NCBI GenBank assembly: GCA_017640665.1
Contig: JAEPQE010000002.1
Coordinates: forward strand, 496,001 to 560,000
DNA from: Balneolaceae bacterium
GTDB taxonomy: Bacteria > Bacteroidota > Rhodothermia > Balneolales > Balneolaceae
Length of the DNA stretch: 64,000 nucleotides
Reading direction: 5' to 3'
Shown here: positions 10,680 through 17,869 of the stretch, in pieces
Numbering within the stretch: the stretch's first letter is position 1
How the letters are laid out: each line of letters begins with the position of its first letter
Notes under the pieces: generated by a model
Told to the model about the DNA's origin: nothing
The model's database searches: none
Seen by the model: the letters and a program-made list of their open reading frames with translations, nothing else
Program-made: the position numbers and the translations under genes

Positions 10680-11393
10680 ATGCCGTTTGTCGCTTATATC
10701 CCAATTTCTACCACCCTTTTTTGTATTTATTTTTTCTATGTGATTTACAGTCACTGGCGACAAAAACCAGACGCTCTCTACCTTCTCTGGTGGACGCTCG
10801 GCGTAGTGTTTTATGGGATTGGCACCCTGGTTGAAAGTATCCACACTATATACGGATGGAGCCCTTTAATATTCAAAGCCTGGTATATAGCCGGGGCATT
10901 TCTGGGAGGGGTTCCTTTGGCGCAAGGAACTATTTACCTTTTGATGAAGAAGAAAACGGCTAATACCATGACTAGTGTATTGATTGTAGTACTGATCATT
11001 TCAAGCATTCTTGTAATTCTTTCTCCGCTCGATAAATCCCTTGTTTCAGAGAAATTAAATGGAAATGTACTTGAGTGGACGTTCATTCGATATATTACCC
11101 CCTTCATTAACATCTACGCAGTTATTTTCTTAGTAGGTGGAGCCTTATACTCCGCATTTAAATACTACAAAACGGTGGAATTCAAAGGTCGTTTATGGGG
11201 GAATGTGTTAATTGCAGTCGGTGGAATTCTCCCGGGGATTGGAGGCACAGCAACCAAGATGGGCTATACCTACGTACTCTATGTTACAGAGCTGCTTGGA
11301 ATTCTCTTAATCTTCTGGGGATATATGGTGATTAAGAATGATCAATCTCTTTCGGTGCATGAAAATCAGGTTGCTAAAACTGTGACGTTATAA
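10680..11393 (+). CDS. Hypothetical multi-pass membrane protein
   Basis: 237 residues with about seven hydrophobic segments, starting MPFVAYIPISTTLFCIYFFYV. A short basic loop (MKKKTAN) separates the third and fourth segments, and the C-terminus is a short soluble tail. The layout resembles the sensor part of some 7TM histidine kinases, but no kinase or output domain is attached. There is no recognisable catalytic motif. It precedes the MuiA-type gene by 74 bp in the same direction and may be co-transcribed. Confidence 0.7.
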   Translation: MPFVAYIPISTTLFCIYFFYVIYSHWRQKPDALYLLWWTLGVVFYGIGTLVESIHTIYGWSPLIFKAWYIAGAFLGGVPLAQGTIYLLMKKKTANTMTSVLIVVLIISSILVILSPLDKSLVSEKLNGNVLEWTFIRYITPFINIYAVIFLVGGALYSAFKYYKTVEFKGRLWGNVLIAVGGILPGIGGTATKMGYTYVLYVTELLGILLIFWGYMVIKNDQSLSVHENQVAKTVTL

Positions 11394-11467
11394 CATCCTC
11401 GTGCGGGTTTTAAGGATTTGTTTTATGTTGATGTTAAAGCTTAAACTAAAAACAAATCCAGGCTGTT

Positions 11468-13378
11468 ATGTTCGCTCTTCTAATCTGTTTTTCACTACTT
11501 TTTAACTTTCAACTCGCTGATAAAGATACAACTGAACTTCCTTCAGAAATTGAATCCGTTACAGTTTTTCAGAACCAAGCACAGATTCAAAGGAAAATCG
11601 AATCTTCATTCCAATCAGGAACAACGGTTATTGTATTTACCGGGTTATCAGAAACTTTGTTAGACCGAAGTCTTCAGCTTAAAGGTAACGCTCCCTTTAC
11701 TCTACTCTCGCTCACTACGAGATTTGATTTTACTGAGCAAGCAGTTTCTCAACCTGAACTGGAGAGGCTTAAAGCTCAACAAATGGAACTGCTTACACAG
11801 ATTTCCCTAGAACAGGCAGAGCTGGAAGTAATTCAAAACGAGATAAGCATGCTTGGTTCTACTCAGGATATTATCAGGAACAACAAGCTCTCTACTGAGG
11901 AAATAAATAGTCTTCTCACTCTTTATCGTACCAAGCTTTCAGAGCTTTACCAAAAAAGGATTTCTCAAAATCAGGAACTTACTTATCTGAGAGCTGATCT
12001 TGAAAAAGTGTATCAACAAATCAATGACCTTGGACGAGTAGAACGTGATCGTTTTAAAGAAGTAGTTGCGGAAGTACAGCTTGATAGCCCTGCTGAAATG
12101 GAGTTCACTTTAGAATACCAGGTCTCTGAAGCTGGATGGATTCCTTCCTATGATGTACGGTCCGAAGACATCAACTCGCCTCTATCTATCACTTATAAAG
12201 CTAAAATTTTCCAAAATACCGGCGTTGATTGGAATAATATAAAGTTCACGATTAATTCAGGAGATCCAACTTCAAATGCTACCAAGCCAGAGCTTCAAAC
12301 TAATTATGTAGGATTCTATTCTCCCAGCAGAAACGCCCGTTCTGCAATTATGCCTTCGAATGTTACTTCCAGAAGAACTAGTGAGGTCGGAATTATTCGG
12401 GGTATAATCAAAGATGATCAAACAGGTGAAGCCCTTCCTGGTGTAACCGTTTTTGTAGAAGGACTTGGTAGCGGAACTGCAACCGATCTTGAAGGATTTT
12501 TCCAAATTCCTCAAGTGAGAAATGGGAATCATAGTTTAAGGGTAAGCTCGATTGGTTATGCACCAGTCAGAATCCCTGTGCAAATTTCGAATAATGGACG
12601 ATATCTGGAAATACCTTTAGAACAAGATGTTGCGAATCTTGATGAAGTTGTGGTAGTTGCTGAAGGACAACTTTCCGGGGTTGTTAATTCAATTAAAATG
12701 CGTGGAGACAGATCTTTACCAGCACCTAAAGAATTCGAACCACAAATCATCCAAAACCAGGAAGTCTCTAACCAAACCAGTTTCAGTTACGAGATTGCCA
12801 TACCCTACTCTGTTCCTTCTGATGGAAAGTACCATACGGTTGACATCAAAAAAGAAAGTCCGGAGTCTGATTATACCTACAGTACAGCCCCAAAGCTTTC
12901 CGAATTTGCTTACCTGGTTGGAAGTCTCCCGGATTGGAATGACTTAAATCTAATAGAAGGCGAAGCTAATATTTACTTCGAAAACCGTTTTATTGGCACT
13001 ACCTTTCTGAATCCGGTTTCTTCAAGCGATACACTTGATATTTCGTTGGGTAAGGACGAACAGATTGTTGTACAAAGAGAACAGTTGAAAGAGTTCTCAT
13101 CTAAAAATTTCTTTCGTAACAGAACACGCGAAAATATTCAATTTGAAATTAGTGTGCGGAATTCGAAATCGCAGCCAATCACTATAAAAGTAGAAGATCA
13201 GATTCCAATTTCGACCAACGAAGAAATTAAAGTTTCAGTAAAAGAATTATCCGATGGAAAGCTGAACGATGAAACAGGCATCATTTCGTGGAACTTGACG
13301 ATTAACCCGGGTGAGACAAAACGAGTTCGTTTTGGCTTTGAACTTGAGTACCCAAAAGGCAGGAGAATCGTTTACTAA
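11468..13378 (+). CDS. MuiA-type (DUF4139) protein with inserted CarboxypepD_reg-like domain
   Basis: 636 residues. A signal-like hydrophobic start leads to a DUF4140-type N-terminal domain (about 24-85, IESVTVFQNQAQIQRKIE). A long coiled coil follows (about 95-200), then the DUF4139 domain (about 210-636, with TLEYQVSEAGWIPSYDVR and a final NPGETKRVRFGFELEYP). Inside DUF4139, residues about 308-397 form a carboxypeptidase-regulatory-like beta-sandwich (GIIKDDQTGEALPGVTVFV, then GYAPVRIPV and LDEVVVVAEG), as at the start of SusC-type receptors. Relatives are called mucoidy inhibitor MuiA; the biochemical role is not known. It sits ahead of creD in the same direction, which suggests a cell-envelope role. 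Confidence 0.85.
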   Translation: MFALLICFSLLFNFQLADKDTTELPSEIESVTVFQNQAQIQRKIESSFQSGTTVIVFTGLSETLLDRSLQLKGNAPFTLLSLTTRFDFTEQAVSQPELERLKAQQMELLTQISLEQAELEVIQNEISMLGSTQDIIRNNKLSTEEINSLLTLYRTKLSELYQKRISQNQELTYLRADLEKVYQQINDLGRVERDRFKEVVAEVQLDSPAEMEFTLEYQVSEAGWIPSYDVRSEDINSPLSITYKAKIFQNTGVDWNNIKFTINSGDPTSNATKPELQTNYVGFYSPSRNARSAIMPSNVTSRRTSEVGIIRGIIKDDQTGEALPGVTVFVEGLGSGTATDLEGFFQIPQVRNGNHSLRVSSIGYAPVRIPVQISNNGRYLEIPLEQDVANLDEVVVVAEGQLSGVVNSIKMRGDRSLPAPKEFEPQIIQNQEVSNQTSFSYEIAIPYSVPSDGKYHTVDIKKESPESDYTYSTAPKLSEFAYLVGSLPDWNDLNLIEGEANIYFENRFIGTTFLNPVSSSDTLDISLGKDEQIVVQREQLKEFSSKNFFRNRTRENIQFEISVRNSKSQPITIKVEDQIPISTNEEIKVSVKELSDGKLNDETGIISWNLTINPGETKRVRFGFELEYPKGRRIVY

Positions 13379-13458
13379 TATTCACATTCTAGCGGGAACC
13401 TCAACAAAGGCTTAGGGTTAGACTCATTTCTCTTACCCTTAACTAAACCCTAAGCCCT

Positions 13459-14838
13459 ATGTCAAATCAAGAAGAGCTACCCAAAACACCTTTTGGTCAA
13501 AAACATGCTCTATTCATTAAATTATCGTTTATTTCAGCCATCACTTTAATCTTGTTGATCCCCTCGGCGATGATTAAAGGATTGATCACAGAGAGAAAAC
13601 AAACCAAATCTGAAGCAGTAGCCGAAATCGGTGAAAAATGGGGAAAAGAACAAATCATTACTGGTCCGGTGTTAACCATTCCCTACAAAGATCATTTAGT
13701 TCTCAAAAACTCTGATACTGAACATGTTGAAATCATAGAACGGGTAAAACAGCTCCATATACTTCCGGAATCACTTTTTGTGAATAGTAAAATAATCCCT
13801 CAACGGCTTCATCGCGGAATCTTTGAAGTAGCTGTATATGACAGCCAAACTACGTTTGAAGGCAATTTTGCAAATTTCGATCCATTAACTCTTGATATTA
13901 ATCCTGAAAACCTACTGCTTGACAAAGCCTTCCTAAGCATTGGCGTTTCTGATATGCGTGGTATTCAGAAACAGGTTCAGATCGCCTGGGATGAAAAAAG
14001 TATTTCTTTCCAATCCGGCACAGAAATTAGCAACCGGGAGCTTCTTGGCTCCGGCATTCATGCTCCTGTTGTTGTTTCTATGGATGGAAACACCATGAAC
14101 ACGTCTAAATTTCTGCTCAATCTTGAATTGAAAGGAAGCGATCATGTTTACTTCACTCCTGTTGGTAAAACAACACATATTCAAATGGCTTCCTCCTGGA
14201 CTTCACCAAGCTTTTCTGGTGAATATCTCCCTGAAACAGAAGGAAAGATAATTAATGATGATGGATTCAAAGCCTCATGGAATATTATTGACCTGAACCG
14301 TGATTTCCCCCAGGCATGGACTAATCAAAAGCAAAACATCAAGGCTTCAGCCTTTGGCGTTAACCTTTTCATCCCGGCTGATAACTACCAGAGAAGTGAA
14401 CGAAGTATTAAATATGCAATCCTTTTCATAGGGCTTACTTTCCTTGTTTTCTTCTTCGTTGAAATTATGAATAAAAGAGCCGTTCATCCTTTGCAATATA
14501 TTTTAGTTGGGCTTGCTCTTTGCCTTTTTTACACCTTATTGCTTTCTATTTCAGAGCATAGTTCATTTAATTTTGCCTATATCCTTTCGGCGGGAATGAC
14601 CTTGGCTTTGGTTGGAGGGTATACACGCGCAATCTTAAAAAACACACACTTTACCCTCTTACTTTCTGGTGTACTGGCTATGCTTTATGGCTTTATTTTT
14701 GTGGTAATTCAACTGGAAGACCTTGCCTTATTAACCGGAAGCCTCGGTCTTTTCTTAATTTTAGGGCTTGTAATGTACTTTTCAAGAAAAATTGACTGGT
14801 ATAGCCTGAATGAAAAAATGGTAGCTTCTTATTCATGA
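13459..14838 (+). CDS. creD: CreD-like inner membrane protein
   Basis: 459 residues. One N-terminal transmembrane helix (about 22-45) is followed by a large periplasmic domain (GPVLTIPYKDH near its start, PLTLDINPENLLLDKAFLSIGVSDMRGIQ in the middle). A C-terminal bundle of five or six helices follows (about 315-445), with the conserved HPLQYILVGLALCLFYTLLLSISEH stretch reported here in part. This is the CreD family, linked in other bacteria to envelope integrity and beta-lactam response. The two-component genes creBC are not next to it. It lies 80 bp after the MuiA-type gene. Confidence 0.92.
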   Translation: MSNQEELPKTPFGQKHALFIKLSFISAITLILLIPSAMIKGLITERKQTKSEAVAEIGEKWGKEQIITGPVLTIPYKDHLVLKNSDTEHVEIIERVKQLHILPESLFVNSKIIPQRLHRGIFEVAVYDSQTTFEGNFANFDPLTLDINPENLLLDKAFLSIGVSDMRGIQKQVQIAWDEKSISFQSGTEISNRELLGSGIHAPVVVSMDGNTMNTSKFLLNLELKGSDHVYFTPVGKTTHIQMASSWTSPSFSGEYLPETEGKIINDDGFKASWNIIDLNRDFPQAWTNQKQNIKASAFGVNLFIPADNYQRSERSIKYAILFIGLTFLVFFFVEIMNKRAVHPLQYILVGLALCLFYTLLLSISEHSSFNFAYILSAGMTLALVGGYTRAILKNTHFTLLLSGVLAMLYGFIFVVIQLEDLALLTGSLGLFLILGLVMYFSRKIDWYSLNEKMVASYS

Positions 14839-14868
14839 AATGAAGCAAAAAATATTTTTTTTAATTAA

Positions 14869-14899
14869 CATAACGCATCAACTAAGCTGATGCGTTATG
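14869..14899 (+). promoter_or_regulatory. Perfect 12-bp hairpin containing a start codon
   Basis: The arms 14869-14880 and 14888-14899 are exact reverse complements (CATAACGCATCA / TGATGCGTTATG) around a 7-nt loop. The last three bases of the right arm are the ATG of the serine protease gene. An in-frame TGA at 14888 rules out any upstream start. The structure may occlude initiation, or serve as a terminator for creD, or both. Confidence 0.65.
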
Positions 14900-16273
14900 T
14901 TTATCAAGAAATTCAGAACTTCCACCCTTCTTCTACTATGTAGTTTCCTCGTACTCTTTTCATGTTCTAAAACGTACAGAACCATTATAGTTGAAGAACG
15001 TCAACCTCTCCCCGACTCTGTTAAGGTCTACAACTTTTCTGCCGGAGATAACATCTATGGCTCCTATGATGTACTTGGATCTTTAAAAGTAAACACAAAG
15101 AGTTCGTACAGCTGTAATATGATTAAATTCAGAAATGAATCTGCTAATATTGCACGGAAACATGGTGGAAATGCCTTAATTCTGAAAGAAGTAGACTTGA
15201 ATTATAATTCAAATATTCGGGACGTTTGTTATAGCTTTGAAAGTGATATCGTTTACCTCGATTTCTTTAAGGATTCTGTACTTTTTAGCGAATCAGTTTT
15301 AAAGGAAGAGTGGCAAAATAGATTCGATCCTCTTGAAGGCATCTATGAAAGTACTGGACCGATGATGCGAAATTTAACACTTGGGGTACGCAAAAATGAA
15401 CAAGCGGGGTACTCTATACACTATCTGAAGGGAGCTTCGGGAGTTTATTCTGAATTATGGAATGAAGGAAGCTTAAAAGCGGAACTAACAGCCACAGGTT
15501 CCCCAAACAACTTTAAAGCCATCTGGTACGACGATAAACGCTCCTTTGATGAAGATTACCTGATATTATTTCAGGGTGGTTTTATGAATATTATACATAA
15601 AGATGGGAAAATCAGTCAATCTTTCATTAAAACCTACCCCACAGAAAACACACTAACGACAAGCTCTGGCACCGGTTTTGCGATTAGTAAAGAAGGCTAC
15701 ATCGCTACCAATAACCATGTAGTTGAAGGTGCCAATACAGTAGTTGTGAAAGGTATTGATGGTGACTTCACCAAAGAATATGAGGCCAGAGTTATTATTA
15801 CTGATGAAAAAAATGATTTGGCAATTATAAAAATCGAAGACCTAAGCAATCAACTTCAGGACATCCCCTATTCTTTAAATAACGACTTATCTAATGTTGG
15901 AGAAGATGTTTTTGTATTAGGGTATCCTCTCAGAGCGACTATGGGAGACGAGATAAAACTCACAAGCGGATTGATAAGCTCAAGAACAGGTTATCAGGGT
16001 GATGTAACCCTGTACCAGGTTTCTGCTCCTACCCAGCCGGGGAATAGCGGAGGGCCAATGATTGACAATTCCGGGAATATTGTGGGTATTGTTTCAGCTA
16101 AACATGCCGGGGCCGAAAATGTAACCTATGCCATTAAAACCCGCTATCTTCTGAATTTGTTTGAGTTACTTCCAGAACAAACTGATTTTACTTATTCAAG
16201 TAGTAACTCTCTCAACTTTTCAGATCGAATATCCATGATTAGTAATTTTACCTATATAATAGAACGTAAATAA
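14897..16273 (+). CDS. Trypsin-like (S1C/Deg-type) serine protease lipoprotein
   Basis: 458 residues with a lipoprotein signal ending in lipobox LFSC (Cys23). The first 240 residues are of unknown type. The C-terminal domain is a chymotrypsin-fold protease with the triad His274 (ATNNHVVEG), Asp307 (EKNDLAIIKI) and Ser384 (TQPGNSGGPMI). No PDZ domain follows, so it is not a classical DegP. It is expected to act in the periplasm, anchored to a membrane. The start codon lies in the right arm of a perfect hairpin, and no Shine-Dalgarno sequence is visible. Two terminators follow the gene. Confidence 0.88.
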   Translation: MFIKKFRTSTLLLLCSFLVLFSCSKTYRTIIVEERQPLPDSVKVYNFSAGDNIYGSYDVLGSLKVNTKSSYSCNMIKFRNESANIARKHGGNALILKEVDLNYNSNIRDVCYSFESDIVYLDFFKDSVLFSESVLKEEWQNRFDPLEGIYESTGPMMRNLTLGVRKNEQAGYSIHYLKGASGVYSELWNEGSLKAELTATGSPNNFKAIWYDDKRSFDEDYLILFQGGFMNIIHKDGKISQSFIKTYPTENTLTTSSGTGFAISKEGYIATNNHVVEGANTVVVKGIDGDFTKEYEARVIITDEKNDLAIIKIEDLSNQLQDIPYSLNNDLSNVGEDVFVLGYPLRATMGDEIKLTSGLISSRTGYQGDVTLYQVSAPTQPGNSGGPMIDNSGNIVGIVSAKHAGAENVTYAIKTRYLLNLFELLPEQTDFTYSSSNSLNFSDRISMISNFTYIIERK

Positions 16274-16336
16274 GGCTTTTTTTCGCAAGCATTAACTAGC
16301 AAATCCCCTACTAAAATTTTATCTTAATGGTTCGCG

Positions 16337-16363
16337 AGCCGATCTACCCCATCGGCTTGTTTT
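16337..16363 (+). terminator. Terminator after the serine protease gene
   Basis: Stem AGCCGAT/ATCGGCT (16337-16343 and 16351-16357), 7-nt loop, followed by a T-rich tract. It is the first of two hairpins in this spacer. Confidence 0.75.
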
Positions 16364-16381
16364 GTTGAACCGAACGAAGCC

Positions 16382-16407
16382 AAAGGTGATCAAAGTCACC
16401 TTTTTTT
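16382..16407 (+). terminator. Second terminator-like hairpin ahead of rsmB
   Basis: Stem AAAGGTGA/TCACCTTT (16382-16389 and 16396-16403) with a 6-nt loop and a run of seven T. It ends only 36 bp before the rsmB start, so an rsmB promoter would have to lie inside or after it, or the hairpin acts as an attenuator. Confidence 0.75.
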
Positions 16408-16443
16408 GTAGTTATAACCCAGAAATTTAAAATCCTGACTCCA

Positions 16444-17766
16444 TTGGAAACTGAATTCTCAGAACGCTCAGCCAGTATTGATATACTCATTGAATTTGAT
16501 CTCAATCAAAACCTAGATTTCTCCATCGCAGACGAACTGGAAACCCGTGAGAAAGCACAGGTTCGTGAATATGTCCAGAATATCTTCCGAAGAAGAAGCT
16601 ACCTCGACTTCCTGATTGATCATTATTCCAGTATTGGAGTAGACGAGATGAAGGCAGAGCTGAAGAATATTCTTCGTCTTGGTATTTATGACATGCTGTT
16701 TATGGACAGTACCCCGGATTATGCAGCAATTAATGAAGCAGTTGAGATTGCTAAGTTCAAATTAGGTTCTAAAACCGGTGATTTGGTTAATGCGATTATG
16801 CGCAATCTTCAGAGGGATATTGAGAATCTTCCTAAACCAGCTTATAAAGACAGAACCAAGCTGGTTGCTGCTACTTTTTCTCACCCTGAATGGATGGTTG
16901 CCCGATGGAGTAAGCGTTTCGGAGAGCGTGAAGCTTTTAAATTGATGCAGGCTAATAACAGCCGTCCAAATTATTATGTTCGGGTAAACACACTACGTAC
17001 TAAGCCTGAGAATTTCGTAAAACGCATGGATAAAATGGGCGTTGAGTTTGAAGAAAGTGACTGGCTTCCAAATTTCTACAAAGTAAACTCTGTTCAACCT
17101 TTTATTGAAAAAGGGCTACTTGCTAAAGGAGTTTGCCAGGTACAAGACATAGCAGCGGGACTAGCTCCATTTGTTCTTGATCCTCAGCCGGGTGAAAAAA
17201 TTTATGATCTTTGTGCAGCTCCGGGCACAAAATCTATTATGATCTCAGACCTCACCGAAGGCAAAGCAGATATTCTTGCTGTTGATATTTCCGCAGACCG
17301 ACTAGAAAAACTAGCAGAAAGCGCACTTAGTTTTAATGCAGAAAATATCAAAATACGTCGTGGAGATGTGCTTGAGTTGTCCCTCCCACTGGCTGATGCT
17401 GTTCTCCTGGATGCACCATGCACGGGAACCGGGGTATTAAGTAAAAGAGCCGACTTGCGCTGGAGACGGGATGAAGAAGGTCTTAAAAATGCCGTTAAAC
17501 TTCAGGAAGAACTCCTGGAAGAGGCTGCTAATATGGTAAAACTTGGTGGCCGATTAGTTTACAGTACTTGCTCTATCGAGCCGGAAGAAAATATGGAGCA
17601 AGTAAACAAACTGATTGAGAAAATGGATGACAACTTCGAGTTGGAATCATTGGAAGACTATGTTCCAGAAGAAGTACTTGCTGAAGATGGAAAAGCATAC
17701 CAAACATTCCCTCATGTACACGGCTGTGATGGACACTTTGGGGTACTTTTAAAAAGAGTAAAGTAA
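16444..17766 (+). CDS. rsmB: 16S rRNA (cytosine-967-C5)-methyltransferase
   Basis: 440 residues from a TTG start; no ATG or GTG fits better. The N-terminal NusB-like RNA-binding helical domain is about residues 5-130. The C-terminal SAM-dependent m5C methyltransferase domain carries motif I (DLCAAPGTKSIMIS), the motif IV DAPC with Cys326, and the motif VI STCS with Cys376. These two cysteines match the release and nucleophile cysteines of RsmB/Fmu. It methylates C967 of 16S rRNA in the small subunit. It is followed by valS in the same direction. Confidence 0.93.
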   Translation: METEFSERSASIDILIEFDLNQNLDFSIADELETREKAQVREYVQNIFRRRSYLDFLIDHYSSIGVDEMKAELKNILRLGIYDMLFMDSTPDYAAINEAVEIAKFKLGSKTGDLVNAIMRNLQRDIENLPKPAYKDRTKLVAATFSHPEWMVARWSKRFGEREAFKLMQANNSRPNYYVRVNTLRTKPENFVKRMDKMGVEFEESDWLPNFYKVNSVQPFIEKGLLAKGVCQVQDIAAGLAPFVLDPQPGEKIYDLCAAPGTKSIMISDLTEGKADILAVDISADRLEKLAESALSFNAENIKIRRGDVLELSLPLADAVLLDAPCTGTGVLSKRADLRWRRDEEGLKNAVKLQEELLEEAANMVKLGGRLVYSTCSIEPEENMEQVNKLIEKMDDNFELESLEDYVPEEVLAEDGKAYQTFPHVHGCDGHFGVLLKRVK

Positions 17767-17780
17767 GGACTAAGGAACTG

Positions 17781-17824
17781 AGGCACAGAGTCTGATCTTT
17801 GCGCCTTTGTCTCTCTCTGTGCCT
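17781..17824. repeat. Imperfect inverted repeat between rsmB and valS
   Basis: AGGCACAGAG (17781-17790) is the exact reverse complement of CTCTGTGCCT (17815-17824). The spacer contains more CTTTG/CTCT sequence of the type seen in dispersed CTCTGTGCC repeats in many genomes. Only one copy occurs in this window. Confidence 0.5.
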
Positions 17825-17869
17825 TCTCTGATTTAAGTTAAAAGCAAAGATTTAGATCCCTGAAAAGTT

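Noticed and set aside
13379..13458. tRNA or small RNA between the MuiA-type gene and creD
   Set aside because: No cloverleaf or conserved tRNA bases could be traced; the same check of other spacers found no tRNA.
17781..17824. Terminator of rsmB
   Set aside because: The stem has a 24-nt spacer and no T-run after it; kept only as an inverted repeat.
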